DNA of 42,646 nt from the NCBI GenBank assembly GCA_030141605.1, contig JAQGDQ010000268.1, positions 269,305 through 311,950 on the forward strand, in the 5' to 3' direction. The notes under the pieces were generated by a model, which saw only the letters and a list, made by a program, of their open reading frames with translations, had not been told where the DNA came from and did no database searches. The number at the start of each line of letters is the position of its first letter. The stretch's first letter is position 1. This stretch comes from Tubiluchus corallicola. Lineage: Eukaryota > Priapulida > Priapulimorpha > Priapulimorphida > Tubiluchidae. The translations under genes were made by a program, and so were the position numbers. This document shows, in pieces, positions 10,901 to 22,900 of the stretch.

Positions 10901-13900
10901 AGATAAACTGCAATGATTTATAAACACTGTAGCGATCACAGATAATTTAACTAGCTAATGATATCATTAGTTGCCAGCCAATTCGAGAAAAGTGTTGATA
11001 TCCATCATTTTAAGTCAACTGTTTCACACAACGAAAACACCAAAACTTAGCTTCCATTACAGTGTTAAGACCTGTTTTGACTAGCATTTTTATCGCTGTT
11101 AGCAAAATTGCTGCAAAAATGCTCGTCAAAATATCTATTGCTACAGCGAGAAAAAAGCTCTTGCAAAAAAAACCGCAGAGAAAAATGCTGCAACTCTGGA
11201 GCGATAAAAATGCTAGTGAAAACGTTAATTACAGCGAGAAAAAAGCTTTTGCATCTCGCTACGCCATGAAAATGACAGCGCTGCAGGTTGTGTAATGTGC
11301 ATGTCATTGATCAACGCTGTATGCATCACAGTGTAGTCTACAATGTAAGTAAATAACTAGTAAATAACTTCTTGTAGACTTTAGGTTAGTACAAGCATCA
11401 TTGTATGATGTGTTGATGATTTTGTGTTAATGTAAAGACGTGCATGTACTGCAGTTCATTGCAAATTGTTGTTTGTACATGCTAAGAAAAACGAGGTGTT
11501 TGAGTGGGAAAAATAATAACAGACATGGTTGTAGGCAATGTATTGTCTACGAATGAATTAAAAAGTAAATACACAGTATACCTGTACAACAATACATGCA
11601 GTTATCACGCAGTGACGTCTATTTTCACTGAGCATTAAAAATGCAGCTAGAACACTGCTAGTGAAAACACTGGAGCATTCTAGAGAATGATATTCATTTT
11701 GACTAAGTGTTAAAAACACAGCGATAAATGCAGCGTGAAAACGGGCCTTTAATAAGCTAGCCCAGAATGCAAAATGTTGGCGAATTGTTACTCGCATGTA
11801 CCACGCTTACACGAACATTTTGCTCGCAATCAAAACGAATAGATTTTAGCTAACATGCAGTGTTTCGTGTGATGCCCTTCCTTCAGTTTTTTAAGCCTTT
11901 TAACAAGCCAAAATTCTATGAGAAGACAAAACAGAAAGTTTTAAAATTGGGTTGACCAATGCTCAGATGAAGTACATGAAGAACAACGACAACTTTTCAT
12001 TAGTCAGTTCACAAATGGTACAAATGAATCAGAAATATGGCATACCATCATTTTTTTAAGTTGATTAACTTTGCATTACGTGTAGTAAATGCAAAACTTT
12101 GCACAGGTATTGGTTTAAAATAATTTTGAGTGACATTTGATTCAAAAATCTGACACCACGTCGTGAAACTTAGTTTTCTTATATCCTTTAAAATGCTTCA
12201 CTTTAATGTCTGGTTTTTACAATACCTTATTACTGTGCAACAGTCACGCCATATTTTGCTTCGGTAGTATTTAATGCAGCACTGAGCTGTTCAAATATTT
12301 CATGTATTTTTACAAAACTATTACATTTTACAATATAATGTATTGCTCATGTAAGTACGAGTACTAAATGCTGGTGCAAAATTGTTGTAATTAAGCACTT
12401 TAAAACAGACCCGTAATCAATGAATATCAATTTGTTGTTCATCACTTTCATCAGCTCCTAAATAAAATACAGCATCTGTGTATATTTATGGGAGTTAAAA
12501 ACCAATAAAATAACATACATAAACAGTGTAGGCCAATCCTGGTTTAAAGTACTGTGGTCCAGAAAATTCCATTTTCACATCTCTTTGGTATATTTCTGTA
12601 GAAGCTTCTCCTTCAGCTTTCAAACCTTTCACAAAAGAAACCTTATATGACTTATTTTCGTTAAAACATTTTTCATCAAAAAAAAAGATTTATCAGCATT
12701 GCTGTATAGGTGCTGAAACTTTCAGAATTGCTAGCAAAAAATTGCATTGTCATCAATAAAACAAGTCTGCTTTTGTTACTTTGCACAATTATCTGAGCCA
12801 AGTTATACTGTAAGTGTTATGATTACAATTTATTTTACCTGGAAAACTTTTTATTTGAACTGAAACATAAATCATCATTTGGTACTACAGTCACTAGGGT
12901 AAAAAAACAACCTGTTAACGTCTCCGTCAGCTCGGCTTTGACTTGAGCTCTCGGATGTGCATATTCGTCAACATCAACACTTACAGAAAAATCTGTCACC
13001 CCATTAATCTGCAACAGATCGGCAATAAGGACAACAATAATCAATTGTTCACAGTTAAGCTAATGTATTCTTGTAGTTTTACAAGTAACCAAATGGTGTT
13101 CTAGTGTTAAAGCAAGATATCACAAAACCTTTTCTAGAGAATTATTTTAAGTTATTAGCATGTACAGCTATAGTTTTTTCAGGAATATCATTATTATCAA
13201 CATGAAAAATTTCCAAACGGTTGAAAACATATAGCATGAAAGCCAAGAAATTTAAAGATTTTATGATGAAGATGACGACGATATTCAATAAGTGACTCAT
13301 AGAGTTTTGCCAATGTATTTTGTGAGATATACTGGTGTGATTAAATTAACCAATAGAGTCTCAACACCATTATACATTATGTTAAATTTTTTTGTACATA
13401 CCAAATATTACTAGATTACTGAGTTTTAAAATAAAGTAATGAATTTCAAAATTTACCTCCTTTTTAACTGTTTTAATAATTGTATTTTGATAAGATGGTA
13501 TGGTAATTGTTACCACCAAACTGCCCTTCACGGGTTTTCCATATGTATACCTGAATCACATTGAAAACAGTGATTAGAATATCACTCTATATAATTTGTA
13601 CTTCAAAAACAAGTACGCATTCTGCATAATTAGTTACTTATAGATCAAGCTCATAGTGTTTCAAAAAAAAAGATTATTGATGTTTTTACTGTTTAATCAC
13701 TTTAACTCACTTTGCTTCAACAGTTCCAGTGGCTTGAAAACTTTTACCAAGATAATACGGCGGCAGATTGACCTTAACTTCAAATTTTGGCAAAACTGAA
13801 AGAGATACACTCGATAACCTTTCAATACAAAACCACTAGGGTATCACTCTATTTTTGCCTCATTCAAAACAGAAATTAAAGGAAAACGGGATGAGTTTCC

Positions 13901-16900
13901 CGACGTTACTCTATTTTGAAGTACTATAAAAAGTACACCATTTAACACCTACAATAATGCCAACGTATTTATGATAATTAAATAATAGCTTGAAAGCTTA
14001 ATTAACTCAATGCAAAAATTGAAAAACAATGCTACTGTACAACATTGACTGTGATGTACAAAAACTTAACAAACGTATGTTTATATATTTAAATTTCAAG
14101 CTTAACTCTGTACAATCACCATGTGATTTTGACGAAAATGTGTAATTAGTCAGAACTGAATTGCCTATATTTTGCGCATCGTATTTCGGTGATGCAGGCA
14201 CTGTGTTGATCTAACTACCGAATGATGAAATACATGTAACAGGGTGCGAACGTGAAATTAAAGTTCTGTTGTAATAATTCTTTCATGCAAGTCATTCTCA
14301 AAATACCATTACGATCGCTTTCAAAATTTCGTACATTATATTATTTTGAGTTATAAGTTAAAATTGGATCCTGTTCCCCTTTAAACAAGCTAATAAATGC
14401 TTTTTATCAATGATTAGTAACTTGCACTCATTATTTAACAGAAACTATACAGAGAATTTCACCGCATAAATGCATATCAAAATGCAAACAAAACCCGCAT
14501 GACAATAACAAAGCTTAAGTAGAAATAGGCACCAATAAATTAATACTATTATAACTACTAAAAATGCACATGGAAATACAAAAGTACAGTAATACGCACA
14601 TAGAAGCAATCATACCTACCATACTCATCTACTGTGAATATTTTCTCTTCAGATTCCTCCTACAAAATAAAATAATTTTATGGTTTCAAAACAATGCCAA
14701 AAGAAATAAAAATGCCTGACTTCAAATCACATATTTCAAAAGCCAAAATAACAGAAATTTCAAATGCAAAAAGAAATCTCAAATGTGAGGGGTAAATAAA
14801 AAAATCTGTTATCATTTGATACCAACATAATGCATGAACCATAATGACGTATATTGCCCTTTTCCATGTGTCTGCGAATGATATGTGAATTATTTAAGCT
14901 CATGGCCATTTTTCTGCCATTTTTAGTGCTGTTTATGAAAATTGGAAGTAGTAATTCTTGGAAACCATGTTATTGTAGTCTTTTATTACCGTTTGTTTGA
15001 CAATCATTTGATAGTACATTGCGTTGGTAAGAAAAAACACTGTCCTGCAGGTTTGGTGCTCGACGTCTGTTTATTTTAAGTTGACTCACTTTTCCAACTT
15101 CACTGTTCCAAACATATTACCATGACAAAAGATATGTGATGAGAGATAAGTTTTTCCAATGAGCCACGTTTGCCAGAAAGTTACTGCTCATGTGTCAGCT
15201 TTTTTCATTATATTTTTTAACAGCCAACACTTCACTAAACCAGGAAGCTTTTTTAGCTAGATGACATTTCATGAGCTACCACTTGGTACAAGCAATTACT
15301 AAGTCAATGTCCTAGTGGTGACAGTTTGTACAAAACAAGCAGAAAAAAGAGAAATCAATAACCCTATAACAACCATGCTGTAGTCAAAATTTTAGCACGA
15401 CCATGATCATTAATTTCAGAAATAAATAACTATTGCATGACGTTACTTTTTTATTGTACCACTAGATGGAAAAGAAAGCATAAATTGCATGTACAACACT
15501 TTGCAATGGACACAATAATACAGAGTAACAGAGCGTATCACTATCGAACCAGAAAGAACAAAATCTGTCTGTCAAAAACTCAATTGAAGAAGTATTACCG
15601 TGCAAAAGTCTTAACTCATATTCACTGGATCAGGAAGCTAATCATACCTCATCCCTGAAAATGGTTACTGGAAACTTGAAAACTGAATAAATAACATAGG
15701 CAATGGCAACATACCCTCTGGGCACTGCTGCATGATGCATATGCGTGATGCAGCTTTTGCATTCGCTTTTGGATGCATACGGAGGGATCATGCATCAAGC
15801 ATCAGGTATTGCAGATTATGTATACATGGAACCACTTCCATACGTCTGAATACAAACTGTTTACACTTTATGCATCACGTGAATTATTAGCACATAGAAT
15901 CTTACTTATAACTAAGGCAATGGTGTTAGCAAGTGCTTGTGGCGCCAGGGGCAGAAAAACTTCTGGTGTCCCACCCCTTTAACGTTTTGACCATTTGTTT
16001 CATGGGCGAAGCCACAAATTGAGTGCGTTTTCTGCGTCCAAGAGCCCGACCTTCCAGTTGCGACATGATGGGGTAAAGATAAACAAATAAGAATTACCCT
16101 GAATTTGATTTGCGGTACTGCACCAGAGTAACTCTTTTTATGTAATAGTTGCGCCTAACACGACGGTCCTTAAACTTTCAGCTCCAGCATGAAAACATGC
16201 AAAAATCATGAAAGATACAGAATACTACAGGTTTTCACAATAAAAAAATCGGCATTTAGAGAAACGCCACTGTTTCTCCCAAAATTATTGATCTGCTAAA
16301 CCACACGACACCCTACACACATTATCTTTAAGTAACAACATTAGCCTCTTTTCTAGACTGTATATAGTAATTAAGTCATCTATGAACTTTTGTTAGTTGT
16401 TTTGCTATTGTCAGATTAGTAATTAATAATTAACAGTCATTGAATGCTTGACAAATTTTGCACCCTCTCACCCTTACAGCCAGGGGCGATTGCCCCCTGT
16501 CGCTCCCACCTTGCTACGCATCTGACATAAGTCAGAAATGCAGTTGCACTGAAACACAATAACGTACTTCAACAAACTATTATTACTCGAGGTTGACACA
16601 AAGACAAGTCAAAACTAAAACTCTGGGCACTTAATTATGACGATACACGTTACATTAGAAATACGATAATTGATTTATGCTAATTTTAGCTGCACGATTT
16701 TGTTACCCAAACAGGTACGACCACAAACAATTTAGCAAAAGAATTTATGCTTGCTGAGCAAAAAGTGAACTTACACTCAAGTCAACTTGAACTTTCCAGT
16801 CACCCAAGACTGGCTGATCAGAAAGTTCCATCTGAAAAGTAGCAACACCACGTTCTAACTCCATGTCGCTCCACTGCTTGATCCGGTTTCCACTTGGGTC

Positions 16901-19900
16901 CTACAAAATGAATACTATGCAGTTATTCTGCATTCACTTCAAGATTTTCATAGCTCCTGCATGAACATTCAACTGTACAAAACAGACCCTAGTAACTAGG
17001 AAAAGTTCACGCTCGGAATAAAATTTTTGAGACCAGTTGTCGTGTAATTTAAGGTGGCAACGACAGTCCAATCATGACGTATTCGGCTAGTTATTGTTCA
17101 CAAATTTGGTAATCTTAATTCGGTTCTATAAGTTCCGCATTCTCTTTATACAATCCACACACTGGAAACCAACAGAAGGGTCTACTCAATTTGAGTGGAT
17201 GTGGTGAGAACAGAACCTGGCTCTTTGTCACGGCAATGACTCTAAGATGCACTGCTGAACCAGCAGAGGTGTTTAGTAATATTTGGATGTATACTGATCT
17301 TCGCTTATGAAGTAACAGCCAGACTATAACAGTGTAGTTGCTAACTTTGGTTGCTAACCACAACATAGACTCAGGGCAGAAAATGTAACTTTATAAAGTA
17401 TTCCAAAACTGTCCACACAAAGTTATATTACCTAGCATTCTAGCATTATACTTACCTGCTTGAAAGTTTTATGTAACTAAAAAATAAAATTATTAGTTAT
17501 TTAAAATGTTCACATCAACTAGGGATATCATGAATCTGATAATACCGAACCCAAATCTACAATGAATGTCATATTCATAATAATTTTCAAACCCGGATCA
17601 AATGCAAATGTCAGTTTAAAATAATTTTCGAATCCGGATCGAATCCAAATCTTGGTTTAAAATAATTTTCGAATCCGGATCGAATCCAAATCTCAGTTTA
17701 ATCGAATCTCAATTTTTCAGATTGTTCTTTCAATCGAATTTTTTTCGAATCTATGCAGTTTTCAGCAGAATCGTTTTCAGCATTATAGCAGACTGGTAAG
17801 ACAGCAATGTTTTTCACGAAAATTAAAGACGACCTATCTGAGCAGCACAGGATTTGAGGATTTTGCCGCAAATTTTAAAGGTAAATGAGCGTATAATGCC
17901 TTTATAATAAAGTGTTACTGAATCACTTCTGTAGCCGAAGCTAAACCGAATTTTTTTCAAAAGTTTTATGGTGAATCAGGTCGGATCAAAGGTAACTTAG
18001 AACGTCAACAAATCGAATCGGATTAAAGCGCTGATTCGGATTCGGTTTCGAAACTCCGGTTCTGTCGGAGCTTTGTGACATCCCCAAAGCCAACTAGTAA
18101 AATGTCACCGACTCACCTTCCCGGTGTGCACCACTGACTTTCCAAAAACGTTTTTCAATCTTGCTGACAAGATAAGTAATTTATACTTTTGCTGTCGTAG
18201 TGAAGTGCGAGCTACGAATGCTCTGATTATTTTTTCAAATTTTGCGCATTGTTATCTACACTGGTTTCTACCGACAAAATGGCTGCACTTTATGATTATG
18301 ACAGGAGTTTAAATTTTCGTGTTTTATACAGGGTTGTTGCTTCTACAAGCTCTGTGCACAATAAGGTAGTATGTAGGTGTTACAAAATTTCAAGATAAAT
18401 TTTTAGTTTTATTTATGAAGAGTATTTTCTTGTGCTTTAAGAGGTGCAGGCCCATACTGCAAATAATTATGGTGGGCCATCAAGCTCCCAGTAATGAACA
18501 TTTGAATAAACATGAATGAACATGCCAGCCTCTATCACCGATGTTCGAAATACATGATTTGTTTTCATCACTGTTTGACCACATTTCCTAGACTAGAAAA
18601 TGTCCTATTATGTTTGTAATACTAAACTTATTTGTAGGCCTAGGTAACATAACATTGCATTTTAACTTACCAAAATGTTAACGTCGAGTTGACCCGTAGC
18701 AGGGAGTAAATCCGGATTGATACCAATTACACGAAAATGCACTAGAAATTAGATTTTAATCAATACAATAATTTTTTGTAAAGTAAAAAGTTGTTTATAA
18801 AGCAAAACTTAGCTATGCAATCTATATTAATGGAGTATTTAAATTGAATAATAATAAATGCATTTGAGCTTATAACATTTAATGACAGTTACTAATTCAT
18901 TTTGCTTTACTACTGATGACGACAATTCTAATACCGCTAACATATTTTATAGATAAGCATGATATTCGCCTACTACTGAAAACTTAATATGTTCTGCTTA
19001 TTATTGCATTAAGTGTCAACATAAACACAGTGTTCCAAAAAAAAACCTGCAAAAGAAATAAGACAAATTCTAACAAAACCAACCTGAATTTCTGCATTAT
19101 AATTGACTTTAAATATTACGTTTTTTACCCTCTTATGCCAATTTTTGTTTCCTGTAATTTGGTACTGGAGTATGTATAGTGTAATATCTGTAAGCTTAAT
19201 TTAAAGCATTTACTTGTCCACCTTTTTGTTTTGAAACACCCCGCCATTATGCACATATGTGCTAGACACACTTTGCTGAAAGAAAACTGCAAGATGCAAA
19301 ATACAGCACATTTGAGCTGTTTGCAGATACAATACACAGCAAAGTTTCTATCACTGGATAGGTAAAACCTCTAATCTTACATTATAGCTCAAATACTATA
19401 GATTATGTTCATGTTTGTACATATTTATTACTCACAATAAACAAGTGCACATACTTGACCTATCTGATGTTTAGTAAACTTTCAATGTAATTCTTACCCA
19501 TTTGTCCAGCTTTGTAAATGGCTTTGTCAGTCTGTATGAATAATGAATGTTCTTTGTTGGAAAAGCTGAGAATGCTGTCATTTGTGAATGACCTAGATGG
19601 ACTGTTTCCTGACACACGCAGGAAATAGTCACCAGATGTCAAGTCTTTTAGCTCCAGAGACATGATGGATGATTCTCCTATTTTGCAAACAATAATACGT
19701 TTGTTAAGTCAGCAAGAGTGGAATGCCATTGTCCCACAAGTGCGACACTTAAATCTATGAACATTATACATTTTTGACAAAGCACTTTGCCTTGTCCGTA
19801 ATGTAGCTTAAAATGTGGACACATCTGTTAATATGAATTTTTCCATTTTTTAAATTTTAGTATTTTGCCAATTTGCTGTTAGAATAGGTTATAACGTTCG

Positions 19901-22900
19901 TGTGTTTTCCAAGGCCACTAATCATACCACCAAATGAAAGCCCACATATAACTTACTATTCATCACTAATAGTAACCAAATGTCTATCTTTGAACGTTTT
20001 GGAGTTAGAAGCCTCCAAAGTACAAGACCGTTTCTTTTAGTGTCCCGGGACAGTGGAACAAAGTGTGAAATTGTATAAAAATGTTCAAAATGCTGTTAAA
20101 GTGACCTAAAAAAAATCATTTTTGAAAGCATGGCAGCTGCATCCAGTCAATCCCCTTTTTCTCGGCTACCAGACCGGACTGTAAATTACATAATACATAT
20201 ATACATATTTGATGAAAAACAGCATCTTGGCTTCAAAATGTGGCTAAAAACCAGTTGGTAAGATGGTGCGTTTTCATTATTTTTAGTTCAAAATGCAAGC
20301 AAATTACTAAAATTTAAGAAACTAAATTAAATTGACTAATTTGTTGTTGCATACTTTGAGCATTTTTCACAAAAAGCACATTTTTTTCAACAAAATAGTA
20401 TTGGAAGTACACGGATACCTAGGGTATTCAAACCCAAAATTCCCAGGATAAAAACCTTTTTAAACCAACTCCTACACACATTTTCTTAAAGCACTCTGAC
20501 CATTCTTTATGAATCATTATTAAATTTTATGCAAGTTTTGATTTTTGCACTGCTTTTTAAATAAAAGATGTGAAATATTGCTTTATATTGTCAATGGGAA
20601 AATTGCTTTGTCCAAAATATTACACAATGCAATAGTTTCCTATAAAAGATCATCATTTTCCATAGGAAACATGAAACAGATTTATTTGAATACAAACTGA
20701 CACTTAATACAATCTGCCACTCACTTGTGGTGCTTGGGCGTACTAAATATTGATGACAGTACGTCTATAAGTCATGAGAGTGAGAGTGGCATCAGAACCT
20801 TTATAAGCAAGCATCTAGTACTCAGTGATAGGCCTAGTTACATACAGATGGTTGGGGCAGTAATGGACCTTCTCTCACAATCAACAATAATCCTCTAAGA
20901 CTAAATAAGGAGTCATTAGAGGTACCTCAAGCATGTAAAGATTTGAATACATCTTAATCAGTACGGCAAATAAAAGTGTTAACAAGAACTTTCAATTGTG
21001 CCGAAAGCCCGTCCAGTTAATGACAAGGCTCAGCAATGCATAACTAAATAAATGTTGTTAGTTTGGTATGCAGAATTATAACAAATAATTCTGATAGTTT
21101 TGGTAAGTCAAATTATTGTCAATAAGGTACTAACAGTTTGGTTATTTATAGCTAACATGTTAATCATTGGTACTAAGTTTTGTTTGTTGAACAAAGCTAT
21201 TGTGAATACAATTCAAAAGTCAAAACAAAACGTTAGCATAATCATTGAATCTTCCATGGAAACGTTGTCAAGTACCCCAGTACTTCAATGGAAAATGTGA
21301 TCAATATCAGTTAGCAACACATGAAATATTCAGAAACTGCACTAAGTCATTAAAGAAATAGCAAACTATCTAACAATTCTAATCAGCTAATAGCTGCATT
21401 TCACCTTCACTTGAATAATGACACTAAAATGGTGGGTAAGCCAGCTCCAATTGGGCAACGTTTGCTGTCACGTTAATGTCAAGAATCTGGACAAAAGACA
21501 AGTAGTTGAAACCAATCCCAGTACTTCTACATGAATGACTCGGTCAACATTGAAAAGAGAGAACACAAGGCGATATTGCAGACTTTGTACACTGAGCTAG
21601 ATCAACAGAGATTAAATTAACTGCCAGTGTACACAACACCTAGGAGAATTTGATAAATTTTGAGAATAAACCAATGTAATTACACTCGACTGTGATCGAG
21701 GCAAAAGAACAGTTTGAAAATCGAACAGAAAATATGTGCAAACGTTGCAAGGAACTTTTGTTTTCTTCAGTTATAAATGTCTAATGGCTGCCTTTCTGTG
21801 AATTAAAAAAGACTCGTGGTAAAGTAAATAACTTTTACAAATGCATAACACAGACAATTTCTTCAAAATTTGTGCTAGTTGATATAGCTCTATCTTTAAT
21901 CTATAGACCTGAAGATTTAATTAAACAATTTGGCCTTACTTACTCATTGACACAAATATATAAGCAAATGAGATGACTTGTGATGTCCTGACAAGTGTAA
22001 AAAAATTCATTCACCTTACATAAGGAAGACCAAATGGACATTTGCAAGAGCAGGTACATCTTAAATTCAAACATGGAGACTCAAAATTCAAGTCGTCCCA
22101 CTGCAGCTTTTTTAACAAAATAATAAACTATTATAACAATAAATAAGGTACAAATTGACCTTCAAGTCGTCCCTTTTTGAAACTTAAAGGGCAATTTGAC
22201 CTCTTTTTACTGTCATGACCATGGCAAATCCCAGAACAGCACTATCTTATTTTAATTCTAAGGCATCACACGTGGCTTCCAAGCAACTACGGCAAATAGT
22301 TCAATTCAATTTCCATTGCATTTCAGACAAAAAACATAAATAACGTAGATGATAAAAAATAAACAATAATACATAAAAAAAGATAGTAGCAGTTGTGCTC
22401 GTTAACATTATCATTTATTTAATGAATCAAAAAATTGCTTACCTGGGGCTATGTTCAATTCCTTGGCTGAGGTCACATCACTGTGTCCAGTTGCCGAATT
22501 ATTTTTGTGTAACTCTAATTTAATGTTTACATCACCTTGCACACTCGGTAAGATATTCACCACTACGCCATACTCGCTATTCGGCCGCACTATTTTTGGA
22601 GCAGCGATGATGTACGTGCTACAGAAAATGAACCCATACTTTGTAGTTAGTCATTTATGAAACAAGATTAACAAAGGCCAGCAAACTTTAAAATAAATTT
22701 TCAAAAGAACTTAAAACTTCAAAATAAAGTTACATTAGCTTGTAGCACTTTAACTAGACCAAAGGGCTCACTGAGCTCAGGTTAGTAGAAGCAAAAAATT
22801 CTTAATAACATAAATAATTCACGTTAATGCCCAAGAGGCTGATACTATTGCCAGAGACACACTATCCCAGCATGTATTAGTAGTTCAGAAATTTTTTTTT

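Larger units (their letters stand above)
10628..12518 (-). other. Large intron 10 carrying mobile-element sequence
   Basis: About 1.9 kb. It contains a tRNA-like sequence (10763-10831) and a 688-bp inverted-repeat element (11065-11752). Nothing recognised in the remaining 0.7 kb. Confidence 0.6.
16901..18670 (-). other. Large intron 4 carrying a repeat element
   Basis: About 1.8 kb. The centre is the element at 17521-18087, with its 41-bp tandem units. The flanks show nothing recognisable. Confidence 0.55.

Noticed and set aside
11062-11307. Open frames on both strands of the same segment
   Set aside because: They fall inside the inverted-repeat element and show Lys/Ala-rich or Phe-rich shadows of its repeats.
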